A stretch of 64,000 nucleotides of DNA, from positions 105,371 to 169,370 of the forward strand of contig NZ_JBLYZJ010000006.1 of NCBI RefSeq assembly GCF_048551375.1, in the 5' to 3' direction. Positions within the stretch are counted from its first letter, which is position 1. Each line of letters starts with the position of its first letter. The notes under the pieces were generated by a model. It saw only the letters and a list, made by a program, of their open reading frames with translations. It searched no databases and was not told the origin of the DNA. The stretch is from Faucicola sp048551375. Lineage in GTDB: Bacteria > Pseudomonadota > Gammaproteobacteria > Pseudomonadales > Moraxellaceae. Made by a program: the position numbers and the translations under genes. This document shows, piece after piece, positions 34,195 through 42,948 of this stretch.

Positions 34195-35187
34195 ATGACG
34201 GCAAATTTTTTGCATAAAATTGAGGCTCAATCACCCAATAGTTGGGTTTTGACACTGACCACTGCCAAACTTGAACTGGGAACACTGGCGAAAGTCAGTC
34301 ATTTATTAGCCACGCATTATCCCAGTTTACGTATTGTTGAGCAGACCACCTTGGTGAGCGAGCAAGATTGGCATGCCAATGCAAGGTTGGCACAAGCCGA
34401 GCAAGTCAGCCCTGTGACCTGTGTACGCTGGGTATTGACAGGCGATGTCAGCCATGCCGACCAAGTTTGTCAAACCATCAAACAGGTGTTTCATCAAGCC
34501 AATTTGGGGCATATTGACGTTAATATCATGCCGTTGGCGACCTATCTAAGTCCGCATAAATTGGCGTTATTTGACATGGATTCGACCTTGATTGAGCAAG
34601 AGGTGATTGTTGAGCTTGCCAAAAAAGCAGGCATTGGCGAACAGGTCAATATCATCACTGAATCTGCGATGCGTGGTGAGATTGATTTTAATGAAAGCTT
34701 TACTCGCCGTGTCGCCTTGCTTAAAGGCTTGGATAGTGCGGTATTAGAGGATATCATTGCCAATCATATTAGCTTTAGCCTTGGGGCAAAACGCCTAATC
34801 ACTGCCCTTAAAGCCAACGGTTATTATGTGGTATTGGTGTCAGGTGGGTTTAATTATTTTGCTGAATATGTCAAAACCGAACTTGGCATTGATGAAATTT
34901 ATGCCAATGATTTAGATATTGTCGATGGGAAAGTCACAGGCGAAATCACCTCGCCAATTGTCGATGGTAACCGCAAAGCCGAAATCTTACAAACCGTGGC
35001 AAAACGTTTAAATATTGAGTTATCCCAAACCGTGGCGGTAGGCGATGGGGCGAATGATTTACCGATGCTAGGTCTTGCTGATATCGGCATCGCCTATCGT
35101 GCCAAACCTGTGGTACGTGAACAAGCGGACTATGCAGTGACCGTGGCAGGACTGGATGGGGTGATGGCGATTTTGGGGTTAAAATAA
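34195..35187 (+). CDS. serB: Phosphoserine phosphatase
   Basis: The start is the ATG at 34195 (MTANFLHKIEAQSPNSWVL), with AAGGGG about 10 bases upstream, giving 330 residues. The HAD phosphatase motifs are all present: FDMDSTLIEQE (about residue 125, nucleophile Asp), VLVSGGFNYFAEYV, and AVGDGANDLPML. An N-terminal ACT-like region (residues 1-115) is present, as in E. coli SerB. It removes phosphate from phosphoserine to complete serine synthesis. It stands alone, with a strong terminator. Confidence 0.94.
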   Translation: MTANFLHKIEAQSPNSWVLTLTTAKLELGTLAKVSHLLATHYPSLRIVEQTTLVSEQDWHANARLAQAEQVSPVTCVRWVLTGDVSHADQVCQTIKQVFHQANLGHIDVNIMPLATYLSPHKLALFDMDSTLIEQEVIVELAKKAGIGEQVNIITESAMRGEIDFNESFTRRVALLKGLDSAVLEDIIANHISFSLGAKRLITALKANGYYVVLVSGGFNYFAEYVKTELGIDEIYANDLDIVDGKVTGEITSPIVDGNRKAEILQTVAKRLNIELSQTVAVGDGANDLPMLGLADIGIAYRAKPVVREQADYAVTVAGLDGVMAILGLK

Positions 35188-35190
35188 ATA

Positions 35191-35221
35191 AAAAAGCCAG
35201 ATTATAAGAATCTGGCTTTTT
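35191..35221 (+). terminator. Rho-independent terminator after serB
   Basis: AAAAAGCCAGATT (35191-35203) pairs with AATCTGGCTTTTT (35209-35221). It starts three bases after the stop codon. Confidence 0.9.
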
Positions 35222-35246
35222 ACAAATTTAACAACGTTTTACAATC

Positions 35247-35271
35247 TTGGGCGTATGCAATACGCCCCTAC
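35247..35271. repeat. GGGCGTATGCAATACGCCC palindromic repeat
   Basis: The sequence TTGGGCGTATGCAATACGCC followed by CCTAC is the same palindrome as at 15151 and the right half of the paired element at 39588-39742. Confidence 0.75.
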
Positions 35272-35296
35272 AGAACGGATGTTATTTCTAATTAAT

Positions 35297-35432
35297 AGGA
35301 CTTACGCAATTTTGGATAACTTTGCAAATAAAAAAGACGCTAGTTCCCTGCCTTCGCAGGGGTGACGAGTAATTAAAATCTTTGTCGTCATTCCTGCGTA
35401 TGCAGGAATCCAGTGTCTTTTGCGTAAGTCCT
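35297..35432. repeat. Miniature inverted-repeat element, AGGACTTACGCAA family, best copy
   Basis: Perfect 13-bp ends AGGACTTACGCAA (35297-35309) and TTGCGTAAGTCCT (35420-35432), flanked by T/A (TA duplication possible). Inside are AAAGACGCTAG / CCAGTGTCTTT arms and hairpins CCCTGCCTTCGCAGGG and CATTCCTGCGTATGCAGGAA. Length 136 bp. The copy at 11096 has the same core. No coding capacity. Confidence 0.85.
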
Positions 35433-35453
35433 AATTAAAAATAATGCCACCCA

Positions 35454-36167
35454 TTAATTCATCGGTACGCCAATACGTTGGGCAACTTCTTCATAGCCTT
35501 CAATCACATCACCAAGGCTTTGACGGAAACGGTCTTTGTCGAGTTTTTTCTTGGTTTCTTTATCCCAAACACGGCATCCATCTGGCGAAAATTCATCACC
35601 CAATACGATACGGTCTTTGAATAGACCAAACTCAAGTTTGAAATCTACCAACATCAATCCGCCTGCATCAAACAGTTGTGATAGCACGTCATTGACTTTA
35701 TAGGTTAAGGCTTTCATTTCGGCAAGTTGAGCTTCGGTCGCCCAGCCCAATGCAATGGCTTGCGATTCGTTGACCATTGGGTCGCCTAACGCATCATCTT
35801 TAAAAAACAATTCAAAAGTTGGTGGGGTCAGTGCTTTACCCTCTTCTAGACCTAAACGGCGTACCAATGAACCTGCGGCATAGTTACGCACCACACATTC
35901 AACAGGAATCATTTTTAGGCGTTTGACCAATACTTCGCTGTCGCTGAGTTGCTTTTCAAAGTGGGTTTCGATACCTGCCTCGGCAAGCTTTTGCATGATA
36001 TAGGCATTAAAGCGGTTATTGACTTGACCTTTACGAGCCAATTGTTCGATACGTTCGCCATTGAATGCCGAAGTATCGTCACGAAACTCCAATACAAGGT
36101 AGTCTGGGTCTTGGGTTTCAAATACCGATTTGGCTTTACCTTTATAAAGCAGTTGTTGTTTTTGCAT
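35454..36167 (-). CDS. purC: Phosphoribosylaminoimidazole-succinocarboxamide synthase
   Basis: The start is the ATG at 36167 (MQKQQLLYKGKAKSVFETQD), giving 237 residues, the E. coli length. SAICAR synthase blocks are present: EFRDDTSAFNGERIEQLARK, VVRNYAAGSLVRRLGLEEG and LVDFKLEFGLFKDRIVLGDE. It joins aspartate to CAIR in purine synthesis. It is the last gene of the dapA-bamC-purC run, as in E. coli, 54 bp after the lipoprotein gene. Confidence 0.95.
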   Translation of the reverse strand: MQKQQLLYKGKAKSVFETQDPDYLVLEFRDDTSAFNGERIEQLARKGQVNNRFNAYIMQKLAEAGIETHFEKQLSDSEVLVKRLKMIPVECVVRNYAAGSLVRRLGLEEGKALTPPTFELFFKDDALGDPMVNESQAIALGWATEAQLAEMKALTYKVNDVLSQLFDAGGLMLVDFKLEFGLFKDRIVLGDEFSPDGCRVWDKETKKKLDKDRFRQSLGDVIEGYEEVAQRIGVPMN

Positions 36168-36221
36168 GGGTTTTTCCACCAGAGTTTGTATAAAAAATGG
36201 GTTATTTGGAAAAGGAATTAA

Positions 36222-36509
36222 TTATTTAACGGTACTAATGGGTTTTGGCAATACAAAACGCTTGCCTTGTTCGCCTGTCAATTTTAGGGTGTTTTCACCA
36301 GATTCAGGCACTTGGTACATTGGCACAAAAGGATAGGTTTGGCTATCCGCAGGCAGTTGCACAGGGGCAAGTTTTTGGGTTTTGGTATAGTCCAAAGAGT
36401 TATCGCCCACTTTGTGTTTAAAGGTCGAGCAACCTGTGGTCGCCAATACGAGGCTGACCAAGCCGATACCCATGAAGTTGTTTGTCATAGCGTTCATAAC
36501 CTGTTTCAT
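36222..36509 (-). CDS. Short BamC/NlpB-like lipoprotein
   Basis: The 95-residue protein has a lipoprotein signal with LATTGCS (Cys near residue 27), then a short, probably unstructured chain: GDNSLDYTKTQKLAPVQLPA and PFVPMYQVPE. That is the pattern of the N-terminal 'lasso' of BamC, which binds BamD in the outer-membrane assembly machine; the two helix-grip domains of E. coli BamC (344 residues) are missing. Gene order dapA-bamC-purC supports the assignment. Its ATG overlaps the dapA stop codon by four bases, so translation is coupled. Confidence 0.7.
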   Translation of the reverse strand: MKQVMNAMTNNFMGIGLVSLVLATTGCSTFKHKVGDNSLDYTKTQKLAPVQLPADSQTYPFVPMYQVPESGENTLKLTGEQGKRFVLPKPISTVK

Positions 36510-37399
36510 AATAGCCCTGCCTGTGCTAAGTCGGCATCAATGGTGGCGTGATATTGCTCAGACAGCCATGTCAACGGCAAGCGGATGCCTGATTCGATAC
36601 GCCCCATTTTATGTAAGGCATATTTGACAGGAATTGGGCTAGACTCGATAAATAAATCTTTGTGTAAATGTGCCAAGGTTTTGTCCAATGCTTCGGCTTT
36701 ATCAAACTCACCTTTTAGGGCTAAGTCATACACTTGCCCCATGATTTGTGGTGCGATGTTGGCAGTGACCGAAATATTACCTTTTGCCCCATGTTTCATC
36801 AGTTGCAAGGCGGTGGCATCATCCCCTGATAGTACGGTCATCCGCCCTTTGATGGCTTCGATGAGTTTCGCCCCACGAGCGACATCGCCTGTGGCATCTT
36901 TAATCGAAACGATATTTTCGATATCTGCCAAACGCTCCACGGTGGCTTGCTGAACATCAACAATGGTACGCCCCGGTACATTATACAACACTTGTGGAAT
37001 ATCCACCGCTTCAGCAATGGCTTTATAATGTTGATAAATACCTTCTTGGGTCGGTTTGTTGTAGTAAGGTGCAACCAATAATACGGCATCCGCCCCTGCT
37101 TGTTTGGCGTGCTGGGTCAATTCGATGGCTTCTAGGGTATTATTCGCCCCTGTACCAGCCATGACAGGCACTCGTCCATTCACTTGCTTGATATAAAATT
37201 CGATGACATCCGCATGCTCTTGCATGGAAAGGGTGGCAGATTCGCCTGTCGTGCCGACAGCCACTAGCACCTTTGTGCCTTGTTCAATTTGCCAATCGAT
37301 AAGGGTGGCTAATGATTGCCAATCTACGTCCCCATTGCTGTGCATGGGCGTAATTAAAGCAACCATCGAACCTTGCAATCTTTCTTGAATGGTTGTCAT
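36506..37399 (-). CDS. dapA: 4-hydroxy-tetrahydrodipicolinate synthase
   Basis: The 297-residue enzyme shows the DapA pattern: GSMVALITPMHSNGDVDWQ, VGTTGESATLS, LVAPYYNKPTQEG, the catalytic Tyr in LYNVPGRT (about residue 139) and the Schiff-base Lys in SIKDATGD (about 167). It condenses pyruvate with aspartate semialdehyde, the first step to diaminopimelate and lysine; dapF and lysA lie 12 kb away. AAAGGT lies upstream of the ATG. It is the first gene of dapA-bamC-purC. Confidence 0.96.
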   Translation of the reverse strand: MTTIQERLQGSMVALITPMHSNGDVDWQSLATLIDWQIEQGTKVLVAVGTTGESATLSMQEHADVIEFYIKQVNGRVPVMAGTGANNTLEAIELTQHAKQAGADAVLLVAPYYNKPTQEGIYQHYKAIAEAVDIPQVLYNVPGRTIVDVQQATVERLADIENIVSIKDATGDVARGAKLIEAIKGRMTVLSGDDATALQLMKHGAKGNISVTANIAPQIMGQVYDLALKGEFDKAEALDKTLAHLHKDLFIESSPIPVKYALHKMGRIESGIRLPLTWLSEQYHATIDADLAQAGLL

Positions 37400-37863
37400 A
37401 GCTGAATACCTTTTATACTATAGGGCTTTATTTTTCCAATAACATCATTATTACACCAAATTATGGCGAGTAGTTTACCACAAAATATCGCCATAGTTTA
37501 AGCGTTATTGTGCAAGCATGTGGATAATTGCCAACGCCCCTCCCAAATCGCCAAAAAATGGTAGCATACCGTCACCTTTATCTGAAACTATTGCTCAAAA
37601 AATGGTATCATCAGACGACACTATCAATCATTTATGTTGGGTCTGATACTTTGACCCAAATCTACAAATAACACTTTTGTGTAAAACCTAATATCGAATC
37701 CAAAATTTAAAGTCGTAGGGGCGTAATGCTTACGCCCTATTTTAAGATTTCAAATATTGGGCTTATGCAATAAGCCCCTACAATACGATATTTATTGGAT
37801 TTGTGATAATTTAGAAATTATGCAAAAATGCCATCATACCGCATATTTTAGGGACAGCTAATT
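37400..37863. other. Intergenic region between divergent dapA and nadB, with repeats
   Basis: This 464-base spacer holds no gene. It contains a degenerate half-copy of a TTGGGT...ACCCAA palindrome (37634-37669), similar to the right part of the element at 52124-52245, and a paired hairpin element at 37715-37781. The first 230 bases are AT-rich and presumably carry the dapA and nadB promoters, which I cannot assign confidently. Confidence 0.6.
37715..37781. repeat. Paired GTAGGGGC...GCCCCTAC hairpin element
   Basis: Left half GTAGGGGCGTAATGCTTACG followed by CCCTA; right half ATTGGGCTTATGCAATAAGC followed by CCCTAC. Each half is a palindrome, and the halves are inverted to each other. The inner stems differ (GCGTAA/TTACGC versus GCTTAT/ATAAGC), each keeping its own pairing. 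Confidence 0.75.
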
Positions 37864-39549
37864 ATGACTCACCTTGACCAAGACGCTACCAATCCTTCCC
37901 CCATCATACCCAATTCAAACAATGCCCACCATTTTGACGTGGTGATTGTCGGCAGTGGCGGTGCAGGTCTGACGTTGGCGTTATCTTTGCCAAGCCACCT
38001 CAACATTGCGGTACTTGCCAAAGACAAACTCACCGAAGCCAGTACCTTTTATGCTCAAGGCGGTGTGGCGGCGGTGCTGTCGGATGATGATTCGGTCGAT
38101 GAACACGTCAGTGATACGCTGATTGCAGGGGCTGGGCTATGTCATGCCGATGCGGTGCGGTTTACCGTTGAGCATAGCCGTGAGGCGGTGGAGTTCTTGT
38201 TAAAACAAGGTGTCAAATTTACCCTTGATGAAAATGAAACCTTGCATCTGACTCGTGAGGGCGGTCACACCAAACGCCGTATCATCCACGCTGCCGATGC
38301 GACAGGGGTGGCGATTTCGACTACCTTGGTGAAACGTGTCAAACAATGCCCGAATGTTAAGCTATTTGAATATGTCACGGCGATTGATGTCATCACCACC
38401 AATAAACTTGCTAAACTTGCCGATGCCCCTATCAGCGAAACCAACCGTGCGGTGGGCTTGTATGCGTTGGATTTGCAAACCAATCAAGTGATGACCTTTG
38501 TTGCCCCATTTGTCGCCCTTGCGTGTGGCGGTGCGTCAAAAGCTTATCTTTATACCTCAAATCCCGATATCGCCACAGGTGATGGCATTGCGATGGCATG
38601 GCGTGCAGGTTGCCGAGTGGCAAACCTTGAGTTTAACCAATTTCACCCAACTTGCCTATATCACCCAGAGGCACGTTCGTTTTTGATTACCGAGGCGATG
38701 CGAGGCGAAGGGGCATATCTACGTCTGCCACCGACCAAAGAACATCCAGAGGGCGAGCGATTTATGCTTCGCTTCGATGAGCGTGGCGAGCTTGCCCCTC
38801 GAGATGTGGTGGCTCGTACCATTGACTTTGAGATGAAGCGTTTGGGCTTGCGTCATGTGTGGCTGGATATCACCCACAAAGACCCAGCATTTATCAAAGC
38901 CCATTTCCCTATGTTGTATGAACGCTTGCTTGAGCTTGGCATTGATATGACGGTGGATAAAATCCCTGTCGTGCCTGCCGCCCACTATACTTGTGGCGGT
39001 GTGATGGTCAATGACTACGCCCAAACCGATGTCATCAATCTATACGCACTGGGCGAAACCTCCTTTACAGGCTTGCATGGGGCAAACCGCATGGCAAGTA
39101 ACTCACTGCTTGAGTGCTTTGTGTATGGGATGAGTGCTGCCAAACATATCGCCAGTGCATTTGCTGAAGACCGAGTGCCAAGCCTGCCCAACATCCCTGC
39201 GTGGGATAGCCAAGAGGTCACTGACCCTGACGAAGAGGTGATTGTGCTACAAAACTGGGATGAGCTTCGCCAAACCATGTGGCATTATGTGGGGATTGTG
39301 CGTTCGGATAAACGCTTACACCGTGCGTTAAGTCGGATTTTGTTATTAAAACAAGAAGTGAATGAGTATTATGCCAATTTTGTGGTGAGCAAAAATTTGA
39401 TTGAATTACGCAATTTATTGTTGGTGTCTGAGTTGATTGTGCGTTGTGCATTACGCCGTCACGAGTCACGAGGCTTGCACTATAGTAAGGACTTTCCGCA
39501 GACCTTACCTGTGGTCGGTGATACCATTTTGACACCATCTTTGCCGTAA
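37864..39549 (+). CDS. nadB: L-aspartate oxidase
   Basis: The 561-residue flavoprotein has the FAD-binding VVIVGSGGAGLTLALSLP (about residues 26-43), FYAQGGVAAVLSDDDSVDEH, then FNQFHPTCLYHPEARSFLIT, AHYTCGGVMVNDYAQTD and GETSFTGLHGANRMASNSLL, all typical of NadB and distinct from succinate dehydrogenase. It oxidises aspartate to iminoaspartate for NAD synthesis. A 20-residue Asn/Pro-rich lead precedes the FAD domain. It is a single gene; nadD lies near 57 kb. Confidence 0.95.
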   Translation: MTHLDQDATNPSPIIPNSNNAHHFDVVIVGSGGAGLTLALSLPSHLNIAVLAKDKLTEASTFYAQGGVAAVLSDDDSVDEHVSDTLIAGAGLCHADAVRFTVEHSREAVEFLLKQGVKFTLDENETLHLTREGGHTKRRIIHAADATGVAISTTLVKRVKQCPNVKLFEYVTAIDVITTNKLAKLADAPISETNRAVGLYALDLQTNQVMTFVAPFVALACGGASKAYLYTSNPDIATGDGIAMAWRAGCRVANLEFNQFHPTCLYHPEARSFLITEAMRGEGAYLRLPPTKEHPEGERFMLRFDERGELAPRDVVARTIDFEMKRLGLRHVWLDITHKDPAFIKAHFPMLYERLLELGIDMTVDKIPVVPAAHYTCGGVMVNDYAQTDVINLYALGETSFTGLHGANRMASNSLLECFVYGMSAAKHIASAFAEDRVPSLPNIPAWDSQEVTDPDEEVIVLQNWDELRQTMWHYVGIVRSDKRLHRALSRILLLKQEVNEYYANFVVSKNLIELRNLLLVSELIVRCALRRHESRGLHYSKDFPQTLPVVGDTILTPSLP

Positions 39550-39587
39550 GCGTTTGTTAAATATAATGTTTTAAATGATATGATTCT

Positions 39588-39742
39588 GTAGGGGCGTATT
39601 GCATACGCCCAAAATCTCAAGATATTACGGTTGATTTAATGCTTGATAAAAGCTATAAAAAACGTAGGGGGCGTTTTTCGCACCATTTAACACATTGATT
39701 TTAAAATATTAATATAAAAGGGCGTATGCAATACGCCCCTAC
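39588..39742. repeat. Paired GTAGGGGCGTATTGCATACGCCC element, 155 bp
   Basis: Left end GTAGGGGCGTATTGCATACG (39588 on) and right end GGGCGTATGCAATACGCCCC ending TAC (39742) are inverted copies. A decayed inner copy (CGTAGGGGGCGTTTTTCG) lies near 39663. The gap between nadB and tmk (39550-39903, 354 bases) consists of this element, the relic at 39763, and little else. Confidence 0.75.
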
Positions 39743-39762
39743 AAAAAATGCTTATTATTTCT

Positions 39763-39812
39763 AGGAGTTACGCAAAAAAATACAAACATTCGCCCTAAGC
39801 TGGTCGAAAGAT
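39763..39812. repeat. Relic of the AGGACTTACGCAA element with REP-like core
   Basis: A left end AGGAGTTACGCAA (39763-39775) is followed by CGCCCTAAGCTGGTCGAAAG (from 39791), a decayed half of the REP-like core seen at 56170 and 24302. I find no right end before the tmk gene. Confidence 0.5.
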
Positions 39813-39903
39813 TGCCTTAAAACGGCATCAGTTTTAACACGCTATTTCGTGGGTAACGCTTCGCTAACCCACACTACTTGAGGAATTGGAAAAAGGTCTA
39901 TTA

Positions 39904-40527
39904 TTAAATCACTGTTAAAACTCTTTGCAATACATCTTCGACTGAACCACTCGCATCAATGCGTTTAACCCGTTGCGGATAGCGGTCGTGACAATACGCC
40001 AAGCCTTGATACACTCGCTCAAAAAACGCCACTTGCTCTTGCTCAAAGCGGTCAAGCTTACCTCGGCTTTTGGCTCGATTCATTCCCTCAATCACAGGCA
40101 AATCTAGCCAAATCGTGGTATCTGGCAACCGTGGCACAAAGCTATCAATTAATTGTTGCACTTTGGCAAGCTCACTAGGGTCGCCATGCTTACGCCCAAA
40201 GCCTTGATACGCTAGACTTGAATCAATAAAACGGTCACACAGCACCCATTGATTATTGGCAAGTGCAGGCAAAATAGTATTGGCTAGGTGGTCAGCTCGT
40301 GCCGAAAACATCAGTAGCAGTTCGCTTTCTTCCACCATCGTCACGTTAGGGTCAAGCAGTAACTCACGCAGTTTTTCGGCAAACGGACTTCCCCCTGGTT
40401 CACGAGTTTGGATGAAGTCGATACCTGCTTTGCGAAGATGCTCAGCAACGCCTTGAATCAGCGTGGTTTTCCCCACCCCTTCTGTGCCTTCAAAACTAAT
40501 AAATTGCGGTGTCAATGTACTCATCAT
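39904..40527 (-). CDS. tmk: Thymidylate kinase
   Basis: The 207-residue protein has the P-loop FEGTEGVGKTTLIQ (about residues 12-25), the TREPGGSPFAEKLR block, the DR motif in CDRFIDSSLAYQGFGR and a lid region (RAKSRGKLDRFEQE). It phosphorylates dTMP to dTDP. Its ATG directly follows the mltG stop codon, as in the E. coli order pabC-mltG-tmk; holB, normally next, is absent here. Two tandem ATGs occur at the start. Confidence 0.94.
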   Translation of the reverse strand: MMSTLTPQFISFEGTEGVGKTTLIQGVAEHLRKAGIDFIQTREPGGSPFAEKLRELLLDPNVTMVEESELLLMFSARADHLANTILPALANNQWVLCDRFIDSSLAYQGFGRKHGDPSELAKVQQLIDSFVPRLPDTTIWLDLPVIEGMNRAKSRGKLDRFEQEQVAFFERVYQGLAYCHDRYPQRVKRIDASGSVEDVLQRVLTVI

Positions 40528-41751
40528 TTATTCACTCGCCTTTTTTTCTCGAATGACACGTAGGTATTCTTGTACGGCTTCGTTATGGTCTGCCAAATTA
40601 CTGGTAAATTTATGCCCACCTTTACCAGTCGCCACAAAGTACAGCGAATCCGTATTGTTAGGATGCAGTGAGGCTTTGATAGAGGCAATACTCGGCAATG
40701 CAATCGGCGTGGGTGGTAAGCCGTCAATTTGATAGGTGTTGTACGGGGTTTTTTCTGCCAAATCGGCTCTGCGGATATTGCCATCATACCGCTCACCCAT
40801 GCCATAAATCACCGTAGGGTCGGTTTGCAGTCGCATTTTTTTCTTCAAACGATTGATAAACACACCTGCCACTTCGCCACGCTCGCTATCGACACTGGTT
40901 TCTTTTTCGATGATAGAAGCCATAATCAAGGCTTCGTACGGTGTGGCATACGGCAAGTCGGCTTGACGCTTTTCCCACTCACTCATCAAGGCATCATGCT
41001 GACGAGTAAATAAATCCGTCAATACTTTTTTGTCGCTACTGCCCTCATTAAAATAATAGGTATCTGGTGAAAACCAGCCTTCAAGATTACCGTTTGGCGT
41101 GTACTCAGCAGGTAAATTCAGCCCAAGTTTGGCGACATCGACTTTTGAGCCGTTAATGACTTCGTTTTTGATGCCTTTATTGTCGGTCAGATGTTTGTAT
41201 AAATCTTTGGCGGTCTTACCCTCGATGATTTGCACTTTGATAAAGGCGACTTTTTCACCCTGTTGAAGTACGTTTAGCATGGTGGCAAAACTGGGGTTTT
41301 CTGGAATTTGGTACACGCCAGAATGCAGTGACTTATCCATTTTTAGCTTGATGTATAGCTTGGCTAATGGGGCAACAAATAGTTTTTGTTTTTTATCCCA
41401 TTTATCAACCAACCCATAGTAGGTTTCGCCTTTATCCACCGTCATCATTTGTTTGGGTTGTTTAATCGTGCCAAACAAGGTGTTATAAAAAGCAAACAAT
41501 AGCCAACCCAATAACATGACCACAAACGCCACGATTGCCAAACCACGGAATTTTGAGGGGTGTTTGGCTCGCCCTGTGACTTCATCGGCAAATTCGATTT
41601 TGGAGCGAGTTAGCAATTCATCATCTTCAACAATGATAGGATGCTTGTCGGTCAAACCCTCGTCAGTGGTGGGTTTTGGTAAGTCATTGGCAAGGGAATT
41701 ATCGTGGGAATGTTCTGGCTGTTTATGGGTATTGTCTGATTGGTCGTTCAT
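40528..41751 (-). CDS. mltG: Endolytic murein transglycosylase (YceG-like)
   Basis: The 407-residue protein has a charged cytoplasmic N-terminus of about 80 residues, one membrane span (FRGLAIVAFVVMLLGWLLFA, about 68-87 by eye), a LysM-like part and the YceG catalytic domain with the glutamate in IMASIIEKETSV, then NRLKKKMRLQTDPTVIYGMG and DGLPPTPIALPS. MltG cuts nascent peptidoglycan strands and limits glycan length. The N-terminal acidic tail is somewhat longer than in E. coli. Order pabC-mltG-tmk is conserved. Confidence 0.93.
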   Translation of the reverse strand: MNDQSDNTHKQPEHSHDNSLANDLPKPTTDEGLTDKHPIIVEDDELLTRSKIEFADEVTGRAKHPSKFRGLAIVAFVVMLLGWLLFAFYNTLFGTIKQPKQMMTVDKGETYYGLVDKWDKKQKLFVAPLAKLYIKLKMDKSLHSGVYQIPENPSFATMLNVLQQGEKVAFIKVQIIEGKTAKDLYKHLTDNKGIKNEVINGSKVDVAKLGLNLPAEYTPNGNLEGWFSPDTYYFNEGSSDKKVLTDLFTRQHDALMSEWEKRQADLPYATPYEALIMASIIEKETSVDSERGEVAGVFINRLKKKMRLQTDPTVIYGMGERYDGNIRRADLAEKTPYNTYQIDGLPPTPIALPSIASIKASLHPNNTDSLYFVATGKGGHKFTSNLADHNEAVQEYLRVIREKKASE

Positions 41752-41847
41752 AGTGATTCGATAGCAGAATAAATTAAGCGAAATTTAGCAATTTATCACA
41801 AAAATAGCAATAATTTTTGGTTAACGTGGGTTGGGCAGGGCTAGAAT

Positions 41848-42756
41848 TCATCGGTTAAAGTTGATAAAAAAGTCAGCAAATGTAACACTATCGCCATTCG
41901 GTAATTGCAATATCGAAATGGGTATCACGCCTCGCACCGCATTACATACCAATAATCCGCTTAACTCGCCCAAATCCGCATCGCTTAATACACGCTCAAT
42001 CACTGGCTGTTGATGCTTGGCTAGGTTATCCATAATGACTTGACGCATCACACCTTTGACCCCTGAGTTATCCAGTGGTGGGGTAAACCATTGCTGAGAG
42101 TCTGTACTAACAGTATTTACATCAATAGACTTTAATTGATAAAAAATATTACAAAAAGTCCCCTCGACCCACTCGCCCATCACGTTTTTTACCAAACCTT
42201 CAATGATGGGAAGATTGCTAGTTCGTTGGCTGTCTTGAGCATTAATTTGATAGGTTAACAGCTCACGACTGGCAAGCACTTTATCTTGGGCATTGAGTAG
42301 TTTTAACCCTGCCAAGGGTTTGGGTAAACAGGCGATTTGTTGGGTTAGACATACCGCTTGGCTAGGCGGTTGGAGGATGATACGTTGGGGTATTTGTGCC
42401 AAAGGCGTGTCGCTCGGCATTCGCTTCACCCACGTATGGGCATCACCATTGACAAAGCCATAGCCTTTGACAGGTTGATTTTTTCGGCAAACAATCAGCT
42501 TTAGCACCCCCTGCCCCATCGCTTGAGCGTGGGCTTGCACGGCAGTCACAAGCGTTGGGATATCAAGGGTAAGTTGTAAGGCGTCACAGCTATCAACCAC
42601 TCGCTGTATATGATAATCCAGCCAATTGACCTCGCCTGCCACCACCGCCATGGTGGTAAAAAACCCATCACCGTAGGCAATCACTCGCTCATCAATATCA
42701 AGTGTGGTGAGCGGTTGATAATTACCCAGAAAGACGCTATAAAGTTCGTACCACAT
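41848..42756 (-). CDS. pabC: Aminodeoxychorismate lyase (class IV PLP enzyme)
   Basis: Start at the ATG at 42756 (MWYELYSVFLGNYQPLTTLD), giving 302 residues. It shows the class IV aminotransferase pattern: DERVIAYGDGFFTTMAV, the PLP lysine in LKLLNAQDKVLASREL (about residue 155), and FTPPLDNSGVKGVMRQVIM. It converts aminodeoxychorismate into 4-aminobenzoate for folate. Position upstream of mltG and tmk matches E. coli and separates it from the related branched-chain aminotransferases. An alternative GTG start four codons earlier is possible. Confidence 0.88.
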   Translation of the reverse strand: MWYELYSVFLGNYQPLTTLDIDERVIAYGDGFFTTMAVVAGEVNWLDYHIQRVVDSCDALQLTLDIPTLVTAVQAHAQAMGQGVLKLIVCRKNQPVKGYGFVNGDAHTWVKRMPSDTPLAQIPQRIILQPPSQAVCLTQQIACLPKPLAGLKLLNAQDKVLASRELLTYQINAQDSQRTSNLPIIEGLVKNVMGEWVEGTFCNIFYQLKSIDVNTVSTDSQQWFTPPLDNSGVKGVMRQVIMDNLAKHQQPVIERVLSDADLGELSGLLVCNAVRGVIPISILQLPNGDSVTFADFFINFNR

Positions 42757-42948
42757 GATGATTGACACCTTGCCTTTGTATGTGATTTTTTGTAGGATGC
42801 TTAATAAGTACAGGGCTGATAAATACAGGGCTATAGTAACATGGTTAAAACAGCACTTACAAAATCACGCTTAAAAAAACGTTGGCTTTGGTGCATACTG
42901 ATTCACAAAAGTTTTAACTGATTTTTATTTAAATGGACAGGTTTTTTC

